In this document: positions 9,580 through 19,074 of the stretch, piece after piece | Layout: every line of letters starts with the position of its first letter | How positions within the stretch are numbered: position 1 is the stretch's first letter | Origin: Calothrix sp. NIES-3974 | GTDB lineage: Bacteria; Cyanobacteriota; Cyanobacteriia; Cyanobacteriales; Nostocaceae | Direction of reading: 5' to 3' | Length of the DNA stretch: 64,000 nucleotides | Assembly (NCBI RefSeq): GCF_002368395.1 | Contig: NZ_AP018254.1 | Location: 5,580,001 to 5,644,000, forward strand | Translations under genes and position numbers: made by a program | Notes under the pieces: model-generated | The model's database searches: none | Seen by the model: only the letters and a program-made list of their open reading frames with translations | What the model was told of the DNA's origin: nothing

Positions 9580-9876
9580 ATGACACTCAGACAATTACTG
9601 CAAGAAAAAAAGAAGAGATAGAAACAATTGCTACTAAAAATGGAGCTTATAATCTCTGAATTTTTGGTAGCGTCGCTAGGAAAGAAGAAACTGAAACAAG
9701 TGATATAGATTTCTTAATTGATTACGACATCAATAAAGTTACAGCTTGGTTTCCCAGTGGACTAATTCAGGACTTATAAGCCTTATTAAACCGCAAAGTA
9801 GATGTAGTTACAACAAATTCTCTACATTATATATATCATACGAGACAAAGTACTGAGGGAGGTAATTCCCTTATGA
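9580..9876 (+). pseudogene. MntA-type nucleotidyltransferase antitoxin, decayed
   Basis: Read across frames, the sequence gives an MNT-domain protein: MTLRQLLQEKK, then IATKNGAYNL, IFGSVARKEETETSDIDFLI with the GSxxR...DxD nucleotidyltransferase motif, then LLNRKVDVVTT and IRDKVLREVIPL. It is broken by loss of one A in an A-run near 9602-9608, by in-frame TGA and TAA codons, and by a second frameshift near the end. AAGGA precedes the ATG. Intact MntA adenylylates and neutralises HepT toxin. The reading order and an ATGA overlap with the next remnant show this was a MntA-HepT pair. Confidence 0.75.
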
Positions 9877-9930
9877 AAGATGGTAGGGTTTAGCTTATTC
9901 ATATTCGAGATTGTATTCAAATAAATTTTT
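9873..9930 (+). pseudogene. HepT (HEPN) toxin remnant
   Basis: The ATG overlaps the MntA-type stop (ATGA). About 18 codons survive: MKDGRV, stop, LIHIRDCIQ. These match the start of HEPN toxins (MKDxRxYLIHIxExI). The rest of the RNase gene is missing; an unrelated gene on the opposite strand begins immediately. The toxin is therefore lost and the module is dead. Confidence 0.6.
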
Positions 9931-10192
9931 ACAACTCCCTATAGGTATCTGGTGCTATTTCTACTCCAGCTTTTTTAGTTTTTAAAAACCTTTGTTGCTC
10001 AATTTGCTTTAAATCGTAAAAGCTATCTAAGTCGATACCGATTTCTTGACAGGATTTTTTGAGTTCCTGCTCAAATAACGATACATTTTCCCCATAACCA
10101 CATCTGCTGGCAACTATATCGACTAGTTCTTGACTATTAGCTTTAGCACAATCAATTAATTCGATTCCTGTTAAGGGTTTATTTGCAGCCAT
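9929..10192 (-). CDS. Hypothetical protein (87 aa)
   Basis: A small, acidic, mostly helical soluble protein (starts MAANKPLTGIELIDCAKANS). It has three Cys but no recognisable domain. An upstream in-frame ATG would add 20 hydrophobic-basic residues; the start at 10192 is preferred because it gives a normal soluble N-terminus and GGATAAAAT precedes it. Function unknown. It abuts the HepT remnant and may mark the deletion endpoint. Confidence 0.55.
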   Translation of the reverse strand: MAANKPLTGIELIDCAKANSQELVDIVASRCGYGENVSLFEQELKKSCQEIGIDLDSFYDLKQIEQQRFLKTKKAGVEIAPDTYREL

Positions 10193-10321
10193 AATTTTAT
10201 CCTTTATGTGAAATAAAAACTTCTGTAAGAATAAAGTCCAGATAGATATCAATCTACCTAGACCATACCCCAGTCTATTCAGTGTTGATCAAAAAGCCAT
10301 CAATATATATTTATTCAATGA

Positions 10322-10504
10322 CTAATCAATCGCTTTTTTCACTTCGTCCTTAGCGTTTTCGACAGTGTGACGAACTTGAGATTCAGCTTGTTTTGCTTTT
10401 CCTGCGGCTTTATCTTCAGGGTTTCCGGTGACTTCACCCACAGCTTCTTGAACTTTACCTTCAACATTTTTAGCCGCAGCTTTCATTCTATTTTCAGCGC
10501 TCAT
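10322..10504 (-). CDS. CsbD family stress protein
   Basis: A 60-aa, Ala/Lys/Glu-rich helical protein with the CsbD hallmark (KAAAKNVEGKVQEAVGEVTG, then PEDKAAGKAKQAES). The family is general-stress-induced; its biochemical role is unknown. A GGAGGAAG-type ribosome-binding site precedes the ATG on the minus strand. Single-gene unit. Confidence 0.9.
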   Translation of the reverse strand: MSAENRMKAAAKNVEGKVQEAVGEVTGNPEDKAAGKAKQAESQVRHTVENAKDEVKKAID

Positions 10505-10912
10505 TGCTTCCTCCGTTTTTGATTTGGTTTTTATTTGTTATTTACATAGTATTTTTAATTATTTGATAAACCATCTATCAAACGGCGATAATCCCTAATT
10601 AACCTATCTATCGATATGAATACCCATATTTATCAATTCAGATGTAGAACAGCAGTGGAAGAAAAATCCATCCCTGATTCATCCAATTATCAAATAATTT
10701 TTGGGAGATAAATCCAGAGGGAGAAATATATAAATAAAACAAATGACTAAAAAATATTCTCTCAATCGCTTTCAAATACCTACATTCATGCATTGAGTTA
10801 ATCCAAAATCCAAAATCATTCGACCTAATTCCATCCGGAGACAGAATCAGATTTACATCCATAGCCAGGAGATGTACTATGAACAATATATGGAAAAAAA
10901 AGTGTATCAACT
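10505..10912. other. Non-coding divergent intergenic region
   Basis: About 400 bp between the csbD-like gene and the divergent sensor kinase. No convincing gene; a 90-codon minus-strand frame here lacks any family resemblance. It presumably holds both promoters. Confidence 0.4.
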
Positions 10913-12979
10913 ATGCATATATTCACGCTAACCAGCTATTTCCTGACCTCATCATTTATGCCCCATGGAATGTGTTATCTATGGAAACCGTGGTTAGTGG
11001 GATTGCATGTCGTTAGTAATTCGGTGATTGGATTATCGTATTTTTCCATACCTGTGACTTTGGTACATATTGTCCGTCAACGTCAAGATATTCCCTTTAA
11101 TTGGATACCCCAATTATTTGCTGCTTTTATTATTTGTTGTGGTATTGGTCATTTGATGGATATATGGACATTATGGCATCCTAATTACTGGTTGGCTATT
11201 TACATTCGCGTCGTCACAGGAATTGTATCCCTCGCAACAGCGATCGCATTATTCTATTTAATTCCCCAAATTATGGCTTTACCAAGTCGTAAGCAGATAG
11301 AAGAAACAAACCAGCGTTTAGTTGCGGAGATTCAAGAAAGGGAGCAGGTACAATTAGAATTGGCGAAATTAAACCAAGAATTAGAAGCAAGAGTAGAACA
11401 AAGAACAGCCCAGTTAGCAGCTGCAAATCAACAAAAAGACCAGTTAATTGCTCAAGAACGGAATTATCGTCAAGAAATTGAAATTTATAAGCACATAATT
11501 GATAATATTCCTCTGGGATTACTAGTTTGGAACCTCAAAAAAACCGACGATGCAAGTAGTTTAAGTTTAGTCACCGCAAATCCAGCAGCTTCCCAGATAC
11601 TCAAGATAGACATGCAAGCAGAAATTGGTCGAACTATCGGAGAAGCTTTTCCCAATATGGTGACGGAAGATTGTCACGACTTACTCCACACCTATAGCTG
11701 GGTTGCCACATCTAAGGAAGCAAAAATTATTGAAAGTGTCAACTACAGCGATGAACGTCTCCAACCAACTGTGTTTGCATTGAAGGTATTTCCAATTCCT
11801 AACCACCATCTCGGTGTTGCATTTGAGGACATCAGCGATCGCAAACGTATGGAAACAGCTTTAGCAGAAAGTGAACGGCTCTATACATCTGTAATTAATA
11901 GTGTAGATGAAGTAATTTTTCAAACAGATATCCAGGGAAATTGGACATTTTTAAGTCCTGCTTGGGAAACAGTGACGGGTTTTCCAGCATCTGTAAGTCT
12001 GTACCAAAATTTCACCGATTTAATGGTGAAAGCAACTGAAAAACAGCGAACTCAAGAATTATTTCAGTCATTAATTAATGGTTCCCAAGAAACCTATCAG
12101 ATTGATTTTTTAATCCAGAATCAACAAGGTGAACCCCGTTGGTTAGAAATGTATGCCCAACCGAAAACTGACTCCTACGGTAATATTATTGGTGTATGGG
12201 GTACAATTAACGACATTACTCAACGCAAACAAGCGGAGGAATTAATCGCTCTTCGCGCTCAGGAACTAGCGCAAGCAAATAATCAATTAGTCAAAATTAC
12301 GACAGAATTGGAACGCAGAAATGCAGAGTTAGATCAATTTGCCTACGTCACCTCCCATGATTTAAAAGCACCCTTAAGAGCGATCGCCAATCTTTCCCAA
12401 TGGATTGAAGAAGATTTAGCAGACAAACTCACCGATGATACCCGTCATCAAATGCATTTATTGCGATCGCGGGTAAATCGGATGGATGCGTTAATTAATG
12501 GTATTCTCCAGTATTCTCGCATTGGCAGAATCACCAATCAACCGGAAGAGGTAGAAATCTCCCAATTATTAGCAGAAATCATCGATTCCCTTGCTCCACC
12601 CCCCACATTTACCATTGCGATCGCGAAAAATATGCCGACTATCACCACCGAACGTTTACCATTGCAAATGGTGTTTACCAATCTTATTAGTAACGCGATT
12701 AAACATCATCCTCGCATCGATGGATGTATTCATATTACCTATCAAGAAAAGAATGAATACTATGAATTCTCCATTGCCGATGATGGATTAGGTATAGCTC
12801 CTGAATTTCATGAAAAAATCTTTACGATTTTCCAAACCCTAGATTCCCGCGATAACACGGAAAATACGGGTATCGGTCTATCAATAGTCAAGAAAATTGT
12901 CGAAACCCAAGGCGGTACAATTAGACTAGTTTCCCAACCCAATTGTGGAGCTAATTTTTTATTTACTTGGAAAAAGTAG
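10913..12979 (+). CDS. Ethylene-receptor-like hybrid-less sensor histidine kinase
   Basis: A 688-aa membrane sensor kinase. Residues ~20-115 are a three-helix ethylene-binding-like domain. The plant ETR1 ligands Cys65/His69 correspond to C76 and H80 (CCGIGHLMDIW), and YFSIP is conserved at 43-47. The residue aligned with ETR1 Asp25 is Asn36 (VSNSVIGLSYFSIP). Next come a coiled coil (~125-185), two PAS/PAC regions (~190-310 and ~318-440), HisKA with H in VTSHDLKAPLRA (~480), and a HATPase with N, G1 and G2 boxes (NAIKH, DDGLGI, GIGLSIV). It resembles Synechocystis SynEtr1 and cyanobacterial phytochrome-type kinases. There is no receiver domain; a separate response regulator follows. Confidence 0.85.
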   Translation: MHIFTLTSYFLTSSFMPHGMCYLWKPWLVGLHVVSNSVIGLSYFSIPVTLVHIVRQRQDIPFNWIPQLFAAFIICCGIGHLMDIWTLWHPNYWLAIYIRVVTGIVSLATAIALFYLIPQIMALPSRKQIEETNQRLVAEIQEREQVQLELAKLNQELEARVEQRTAQLAAANQQKDQLIAQERNYRQEIEIYKHIIDNIPLGLLVWNLKKTDDASSLSLVTANPAASQILKIDMQAEIGRTIGEAFPNMVTEDCHDLLHTYSWVATSKEAKIIESVNYSDERLQPTVFALKVFPIPNHHLGVAFEDISDRKRMETALAESERLYTSVINSVDEVIFQTDIQGNWTFLSPAWETVTGFPASVSLYQNFTDLMVKATEKQRTQELFQSLINGSQETYQIDFLIQNQQGEPRWLEMYAQPKTDSYGNIIGVWGTINDITQRKQAEELIALRAQELAQANNQLVKITTELERRNAELDQFAYVTSHDLKAPLRAIANLSQWIEEDLADKLTDDTRHQMHLLRSRVNRMDALINGILQYSRIGRITNQPEEVEISQLLAEIIDSLAPPPTFTIAIAKNMPTITTERLPLQMVFTNLISNAIKHHPRIDGCIHITYQEKNEYYEFSIADDGLGIAPEFHEKIFTIFQTLDSRDNTENTGIGLSIVKKIVETQGGTIRLVSQPNCGANFLFTWKK

Positions 12980-13020
12980 TTTTTTTATTAAAATTTGATT
13001 AAAATATTATATTAGTTATT

Positions 13021-13167
13021 ATAGCAATCCTATTCAGTAGGGGAAAAGTATCAGTTTTGACTGTAACCTGCGGAAAGTCTTTTCCTAGAGAAGGCTATAA
13101 CTGTCAACAGTTAACAGCCAACAACCTCATATGTAAGATTTTACAAATCCCCAACGGATTGCCATAC
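13021..13167. repeat. MITE-like element, family B, copy 2
   Basis: Starts ATAGCAATCC and ends with the imperfect inverse GGATTGCCAT. It contains CTGTCAACAGTTAACAG and CATATGTAAGATTTTAC in the same order as copies 1 and 3. It lies between the sensor kinase and the response regulator genes. Confidence 0.6.
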
Positions 13168-13465
13168 TATATCAGCTTAATAAGCTTTTTCTTTGGCTAT
13201 AGGCACAAACAAAAAGTTTGATTGACCTGGTGATTATTCAGCTTGTTGTACTCAAGTTTCCAATAATTCACGATTGATTTAGAAATCAGACAGGTATTGT
13301 TGGTATAAAAACAATACTTTATTTTGCTGTTAATTACTTATACCGATGGCAAAATGTTTGCAACATCCAAAATTCATCTGTCGCATTCTTTTTTCAAATT
13401 GGTATTACTAAATCAGAAATCGTGACGTGTTACCTTGCAAAAACTAGAAATAACTGAGCTAAATT

Positions 13466-13915
13466 ATGAAACCAGTATCCTATTCCAGTGACACGTGCTG
13501 TCAATCAACTCAGAAAAGAAAGCCTGTGATTTTAGCGATAGAAGATAATGAAGATAATTTGTTATTAATTTCCTATATTGCTGAATCCCTCAATTGTGAT
13601 TTTGTCGGTGAGAGTGAAGGAAGTAGGACAGTTGAAATCGCTAAATCTTGTCAGGCAGATATTATTTTACTGGATATAATGTTACCAGGTACTAACGGAT
13701 TGGAAATTTTTGCATCTTTACAAGCGGATACTTTCACACGGGAAATACCAGTAATTGCGGTGACAGCTTTAGCCCTAGTAGAAGACCAAAAACGGATTGA
13801 AGCAGCAGGTTTTCATGGGTATGTTACAAAACCCTATCTGATAGAAGAATTAGAAGAAGTAGTCAGCCGATATTTATATTTAAATTCTTTGAGGGAGGGA
13901 TTGATTAAACAGTAA
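13466..13915 (+). CDS. Single-domain response regulator
   Basis: A 149-aa CheY-like receiver. Acidic residues lie in ILAIEDNEDN (~25-34), the phosphoacceptor Asp in ILLDIMLPG (~70), a Ser/Thr switch in VIAVTALA (~100) and the conserved Lys in GYVTKPY (~121). A ~20-residue Ser/Cys-rich N-terminus precedes the domain. There is no output domain. The nearest kinase is the ethylene-receptor-like one 487 bp upstream on the same strand, a plausible partner separated by a family B repeat. Confidence 0.9.
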   Translation: MKPVSYSSDTCCQSTQKRKPVILAIEDNEDNLLLISYIAESLNCDFVGESEGSRTVEIAKSCQADIILLDIMLPGTNGLEIFASLQADTFTREIPVIAVTALALVEDQKRIEAAGFHGYVTKPYLIEELEEVVSRYLYLNSLREGLIKQ

Positions 13916-13922
13916 TTGTGGC

Positions 13923-14060
13923 ATTGCTGAATTTGGGTATGAATTATAATTATTTACATTTTGCATTAACACCAAAATTATCGTTATGTAGAGACGTAGC
14001 AATGCTAGGTCTCTACACAACACGACGCAAAATTTTCAATTCATATTTTGATTCAGCAAC
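13923..14060. repeat. MITE-like element, family A, copy 2
   Basis: Ends TTGCTGAAT / ATTCAGCAA are inverted. The interior (ATGAATTATAATTATTTACA, a GTAGAGACGTAGCAATGCTA palindrome, AATTTTCAATT) matches copy 1 at 61-210. Confidence 0.6.
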
Positions 14061-14115
14061 ACCATAATTTTTTACATATTGCTTAAAATATCTATTCTCA
14101 AAACCTAGTAGAAAT

Positions 14116-14655
14116 TTAATTTATTACCAAACACTGATTGGGTGCTTTATTCAACATATCTGGAAAAGCAGCAGTAAAACTACCATCCGCATTGACAACA
14201 CGACGTAAAATATACTCACCAATATAGGGAATTCCTCCAAACCAGATATTTTTACGCTTCCAGATATCTCCATTTGTCGAATCATCAATTTGAAACATTG
14301 TCAAATCAACAATCCATTTCGGTACAGCAATTCCAAATCCCATCGGGATAATATTGGCGAATTGTAAACTTGCATCTGTAAACTTAATTTGATAACCAAA
14401 GCGAGCAATTTGAGCAGCACGCAGTAATAATAATCCCGGTAAGCTGTGATGAAAAGTCCACTGTAACCGACCATAAACAGGTATAAATAAACTGAGATTT
14501 TCCTTATCCCAGGTTAAGTTATACATCGTTAAACAACTATCCGGTAAAGGATTTCCATCCATAAAAAACACACCCTTCAAAGTGTCAGGTAAACCCGTTT
14601 CTTCAACAGGTATCATCCAAGTATTGATATCTTCCAGTAATCTAATTTCAATCAT
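14116..14655 (-). CDS. Unknown protein, third gene of the lipoxygenase-P450 neighbourhood
   Basis: A 179-aa soluble protein of unrecognised family. It is rich in aromatic and hydrophobic residues (MYNLTWDKENLSLFIPVYGR, LLLLRAAQIARFGYQ, NIWFGGIPYIGEYILRRV). No catalytic motif is identifiable. It shares strand and order with the P450 and lipoxygenase genes upstream (708- and 468-bp gaps), so a role in processing or binding an oxylipin product is possible but inferred only from position. ATG start after a purine-rich stretch. Confidence 0.6.
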   Translation of the reverse strand: MIEIRLLEDINTWMIPVEETGLPDTLKGVFFMDGNPLPDSCLTMYNLTWDKENLSLFIPVYGRLQWTFHHSLPGLLLLRAAQIARFGYQIKFTDASLQFANIIPMGFGIAVPKWIVDLTMFQIDDSTNGDIWKRKNIWFGGIPYIGEYILRRVVNADGSFTAAFPDMLNKAPNQCLVIN

Positions 14656-15363
14656 TGCAATTTTAGGAATAGGGGACAGGTTACGGTAGTCAGCTAGTAG
14701 AAGGTGTTGACTGTTGATAGTTAACGGTTAACACTCAACAATCAACAATTACATATATTCATCAATTTTTAAAAACCAACTTAGGGAATACATCTAAGCA
14801 TGGCTAATGTCGCATTCAGGTTTTGAGCAACTGTTACGCATTTAAGTTGTACGTGAATACTCCTAGGTCGTAGCTCGCTACGATGGATTGTAAACGCTAT
14901 AATATTTGTTAATCAATGATTTTGAAGGTTAAGGTTTAAAGTAACCTCATCCATTAGTTGAGAACAAAGTCAATAACTGACTGATTCCAGGTTTAATGAT
15001 TTTATTCTCAACATACTAGTACAGGTTAGCTGAAATAAACCGAGTATTAACTTTTTATACTTTTTATCTAGTGACCATGCTCCGTGTGGTCGCTTAGTGA
15101 GTTGAAGGCTCTACCTTCATTCACGAAGCAGGAGCTTCGCAGATTCTGCTCCCACGCGGAGCATGGGAGCGAGGGGAAAGGTAGGTGTATTTACGCCGCG
15201 TGGTACTAGGAGGTTTTTAAAAACTTATATTTCCTACGAATGATACTGGACAAGATTTTCAGGCTTTATAACTCATCGAACTCACGTTAAGTTGTATATT
15301 CACTACTTTCGATAGATGATTGTTAACAGTTAACAATCAGCTCATGTGAGTGTTAGCTGATCA
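14656..15363. other. Repeat-filled intergenic region
   Basis: No gene. Two dispersed repeats are visible. About 14935-15012 has an inverted relative at 32808-32885 (TTAGTTGAGAA...TCAATAACTGACTG). 15095-15215 is listed separately. The rest is AT-rich. Confidence 0.5.
15095..15215. repeat. Dispersed repeat, family F, copy 1
   Basis: About 120 bp that recurs in inverted orientation at 48461-48588, immediately beside the trailer end of the CRISPR array. Shared segments include CCTTCATTCACGA, ATTCTRCYCCCACGC, GTATTTACGCCGCGTGGTAC and TAGGAGGTT. Non-coding. Confidence 0.6.
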
Positions 15364-16710
15364 TTATTTGCAGCTAAAACCTTGAAGAACTAAATTATTC
15401 GGTGTCACCGCAGTCACCTTTTCAAAATCCCATTTGACTTCCGTAATCGAGTCCCATCTATACTTCTTGAAAAGATATAAACAAAAGATTTGAATTATAC
15501 CAATTGATAAGTCTCGACCCGGACAAGCTCGTTCGTGTCCACTCCCGTTCCAGGATAAAATATCTGATAAATCTCGTGTAATATCAAAATCATCTGGATT
15601 ATCATATTTTCTGGGGTCGCGATTCGCAGTGAAAATCGAACCTAACAAACGGGTTCCTTTTTGGAAAGGACATTTACTAGTTCCCAAATTAATTTCACCC
15701 CTATCAGGTGCAAGTTGACTAACAAATCTCACGGGAGGATATAAACGAGCAGTCTCTAAAATTACTTGATAAACTAGGGTTAATTGGGCAATATTTACCG
15801 ATTGTAGAGGGTCATTTCCATCCCATACTCTGTCAATTTCGGCAATCACATTACTTCTTAAGCCATTATCCAAACATAGCACCCCAATTACAGAACCAAG
15901 TAAAGCACTAGTTCCCGCAGTTCCCGCAATATGAATCATATCAAAGAGTGAATTGGCGATTTGATGCTCATTTAATCCGTGGGAAAAACCAGTTTCTAAA
16001 TAACTGAACCACTTGGGCGATCGCTGATATTTTTGAATAAGTTTTTGGCGATGTTTAATGATTGGTGCAGTCAAAGGGAAAATAACTTTTTCACTGATAA
16101 AGTTGGGTAGGGAAGCCAAAGGTAAACTCTTAATAAATTTGCGGGAAGCTTCTACTTCTTCGTCTGTTAAAGTGATATCAAACACAACTTGGTGTAAGAT
16201 TTGAATCATCATTGCGGGTAAATCATTGCCAACGTGTAATTCTCCTTTTTGAACAGCGACCATCAAACATTCATTAACTAATGCTCCCAAAAAATCGCAT
16301 ACCTCCAAAGGATTGGGTAATGCTTGGATAAATAAAGCTCTCACACCCGTATGTTCCTCTCCATTCGTCCCTAAACTCAGGGGATTATTGAGTAAATAAC
16401 TAGGAGCAAGAATACGGATAATCCCTAAATCATTGCCACGGATTTGTGGTTCCCCATGCATTAATTCCCGTACTTGGGAATAGGAGGAATGCATAATAGC
16501 TTGGTCAACGGCTAAATACTGGTCACCGATATTTTTTTGACGAATCGATAAAAAATCTCGCCAATGTCTGAGTATTACAATTCCATCTGCATAGTAAACC
16601 CACAAACGCAGAAGTTTACCAATGGGTGTGTTATAACCAACTTTCGCTAAGATATTTGCTAACCAAACTTGACGTTTGTGTCCTTTGAGAATTTTTTCTT
16701 CAAGAGTCAT
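15364..16710 (-). CDS. Atypical cytochrome P450, likely acting on fatty-acid hydroperoxides
   Basis: A 448-aa P450. The heme loop is SGHERACPGRDLS with the Cys thiolate ligand near residue 394. The ExxR motif is ETAR followed by LYPPVRFVSQ. The I-helix (FDMIHIAGTAGTSALLGS) lacks the usual acidic residue-Thr pair that activates O2. Loss of that pair, plus PPVxxxxQ and a CxGxD heme loop followed by LFKKYxxDS-like sequence, recalls the CYP74 clan (allene oxide synthase, hydroperoxide lyase), which rearranges lipoxygenase products without O2 or a reductase. The lipoxygenase gene directly upstream on the same strand supports this. The exact activity cannot be read from sequence. Confidence 0.8.
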   Translation of the reverse strand: MTLEEKILKGHKRQVWLANILAKVGYNTPIGKLLRLWVYYADGIVILRHWRDFLSIRQKNIGDQYLAVDQAIMHSSYSQVRELMHGEPQIRGNDLGIIRILAPSYLLNNPLSLGTNGEEHTGVRALFIQALPNPLEVCDFLGALVNECLMVAVQKGELHVGNDLPAMMIQILHQVVFDITLTDEEVEASRKFIKSLPLASLPNFISEKVIFPLTAPIIKHRQKLIQKYQRSPKWFSYLETGFSHGLNEHQIANSLFDMIHIAGTAGTSALLGSVIGVLCLDNGLRSNVIAEIDRVWDGNDPLQSVNIAQLTLVYQVILETARLYPPVRFVSQLAPDRGEINLGTSKCPFQKGTRLLGSIFTANRDPRKYDNPDDFDITRDLSDILSWNGSGHERACPGRDLSIGIIQIFCLYLFKKYRWDSITEVKWDFEKVTAVTPNNLVLQGFSCK

Positions 16711-17178
16711 GATGATTTTGGATTTTGGATTTTGGATTTTGAATGGAAATTACAGCAAATTTTAGGTAAATTTGGTGTATTATTTCTATTTTCAAAGCTT
16801 GTAATCAAGGGTTTTTAAGACTGTTTACCGTATCCTGTATTCTTCTAGAAAGTAATCATAAAGCTGATTTTCCCTTCGAGCGTACAGACGCGACATGTCG
16901 CGTCTCCTCCTATTCCCAAAAACGATAATTCAAGTATTAAAATCGACTTTTAAAACATCCTCTAAGTAATGACTTAAATTTCTTGATATTCCCCACTCCC
17001 TGAAAGCTTTAGAGTAATTATGGTAAAGAAATTATTCTATCCTGCATTTCTCATCAGTGAACAGTAAGCCTTAAGTCACGCCTTCATCTTCTTTCTACTT
17101 CCTACTCCCTCTTCCCTATTCCCTAAGAGCTTGAGGGATTTGTGAGCAATCCGGTTCTATCTCCTGTATTCTATCTCC
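16711..17178. other. Repeat-filled gap between lipoxygenase and P450 genes
   Basis: No gene. A decayed half of family D (ending TTAAAACATCCTCT near 16965) and a family C copy at 17041-17156 occupy most of it. Confidence 0.5.
17041..17156. repeat. Dispersed short repeat, family C, copy 2
   Basis: Starts CCTGCATTTCTCATCAGTGA and ends TTTGTGAGCAATCCGG, with a CTACTCCCTCTTCCCT middle. It is the same organisation as the other family C copies. Confidence 0.5.
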
Positions 17179-19074
17179 TCAAATATTGATACTTTGGGGA
17201 ATTCTCGAAGGTAATAAATAGGTGTATGGTTGACGATTAAGATTTCGTTGGTTAATTATGTCCTCAATTTTTTGTAGTTGTTTACGGAATTTTTGTAATA
17301 AAGGTTCGACTTTTGTGTCTGTGAAATGTCGAGGGGGATAATTACCTAATTTGCTATAATACACCGAACCTAACAAATACAGAATATTTAATTGTTTTTG
17401 AGCTTGTTCTAAAGGAGGTAACAACTGTAAATAATCCGCTTCCGTTACCTCTGATTTCAATAAAACTGATGCCGGAGCATAACCTGCTAATGGCACCATT
17501 CCCGCATAACTCATTAAGTCCTGTTGGGGGGAGTTAACCGCAGCATGTTGGGCACTGGCGGTAAAAATAATTAACGTAATTGCATCAATCAGATATAATT
17601 TAGTATTAATATGCCCATTCTCTTGGCCAAAATCAGATATCCGTCCTCCATCAAAAGCTCCTACTTCCTGACTCCATCTCTGGAGGTAGATATCTTGTTG
17701 CACATCCATATCAGTTTGGTAATACAAACCGATATAATCACTTACCCATGCATGAATAGCATCCCAAATCAATAAAGCATCATCTCGGTAAGGATAAACA
17801 GGTAAAGCATTTACATCATCAACCCCTTGCAATTTTAACTGTTTGCGCAACATTGCGGAATTAAAACCATAACTTTGTAAACCCTTAACTGCAAACACAC
17901 GGGAATTATCAATACTTGCGGAAAGCAATATATCCACACTACCCCCTGGTGCGATTAACTGACGTTGTGCTGCGTCATTGATAGCCAGAGTACCAACAAA
18001 ATGGGGAAGCAGTAAAACACTCAACGGATGACTTGGAGGAAGTTGTCGATGGGTAGCGATCGCAAAACTACCAACAAATAAATGGGTTCGTCCTAAATGG
18101 CTAACAGCTTCGTGATAATTAGCATCAGCAATGTGGACAACGGTTTTCGCGAACATCCAAGCATATTTACCTGAATTAGGGGTGACAATCGGATTTTCAC
18201 CTGGATTTTGACCACATTGAATAGCGATCGCTCGTAATGTTCGATGGGGGTCATTACCCTGGGGGACTGCAAACAAAGCCAAGGGAGCATACAAATACTT
18301 TTGGTATCGAGGAAAAGTCCCGTTTACCCCACCATCTAAAATCCGATAATCAGCAATATATAATCGACCCTGAGCGATCGTATCTGCTAAACAATCATCA
18401 TTCCCCATCACCCCTTGATAATGTTCATCGGTCACAGGAAAATTATTCGGGAGGGAATTAACTCGCTCAATCATGACTGGATTGTACCCAGCAACCTGCA
18501 TCCACGCAAACCCATCATCCTGATTCAAAGTATGAATTAAAGCTGGTAATGCAATTTGTGGTAGTAACTTCTCGTAATCCCTAAGATTTTGAACCTGTCC
18601 CGTCGGTTGTCCTTCATACATCAATTGCTTAATTCGTTCTACCGAGTCTCGCAACACCGTCACCCCACTTTCCCTTAACAGCGAAAAAAACAAATCATCC
18701 AGTTCTCGAAAATCTTTAGAAAACCCCACTAACAGCATTTGGGGAATAATTTGTAGTAATCGACTAGCGACACTAAACTGGGTGGGAATTGCTCCTTTTA
18801 CTACCGCTTCTAAGATAAAATCCCTGACATCATCACCCACTGACAAGGAACCACGATTACCACGATTGGTAATAATTGTATTGATAAATATAACCTTTAA
18901 ACTTTGAGCTAACAAGTAATACCATTCTCTCGGAAACTTTTCCTTTTCCGGTAAAGTTTCCACCATTGCCACAGACGGAATCAAAGTATAATTATATTGA
19001 TATTCCTGTCTAGCTGCTTCTAAACTATTTTTAATTGGAAAACTTGTCGAATTGTCCCTTGACTCAGCTTTCAT
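17179..19074 (-). CDS. Lipoxygenase
   Basis: A 631-aa non-heme iron dioxygenase that converts polyunsaturated fatty acids to hydroperoxides. The first iron His pair sits in HLGRTHLFVGSFAIATHRQL, followed by the conserved HPLSVLLLPH. A third His region is QHAAVNSPQQDLM, preceded by IWDAIHAWVSDYIGLYY. The C-terminal residue is Ile (SINI), the expected carboxylate iron ligand. The length matches bacterial single-domain enzymes that lack the plant PLAT domain. No signal peptide. Upstream of the P450 in the same orientation, it probably supplies its substrate. Regiospecificity is not inferable with confidence. Confidence 0.93.
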   Translation of the reverse strand: MKAESRDNSTSFPIKNSLEAARQEYQYNYTLIPSVAMVETLPEKEKFPREWYYLLAQSLKVIFINTIITNRGNRGSLSVGDDVRDFILEAVVKGAIPTQFSVASRLLQIIPQMLLVGFSKDFRELDDLFFSLLRESGVTVLRDSVERIKQLMYEGQPTGQVQNLRDYEKLLPQIALPALIHTLNQDDGFAWMQVAGYNPVMIERVNSLPNNFPVTDEHYQGVMGNDDCLADTIAQGRLYIADYRILDGGVNGTFPRYQKYLYAPLALFAVPQGNDPHRTLRAIAIQCGQNPGENPIVTPNSGKYAWMFAKTVVHIADANYHEAVSHLGRTHLFVGSFAIATHRQLPPSHPLSVLLLPHFVGTLAINDAAQRQLIAPGGSVDILLSASIDNSRVFAVKGLQSYGFNSAMLRKQLKLQGVDDVNALPVYPYRDDALLIWDAIHAWVSDYIGLYYQTDMDVQQDIYLQRWSQEVGAFDGGRISDFGQENGHINTKLYLIDAITLIIFTASAQHAAVNSPQQDLMSYAGMVPLAGYAPASVLLKSEVTEADYLQLLPPLEQAQKQLNILYLLGSVYYSKLGNYPPRHFTDTKVEPLLQKFRKQLQKIEDIINQRNLNRQPYTYLLPSRIPQSINI

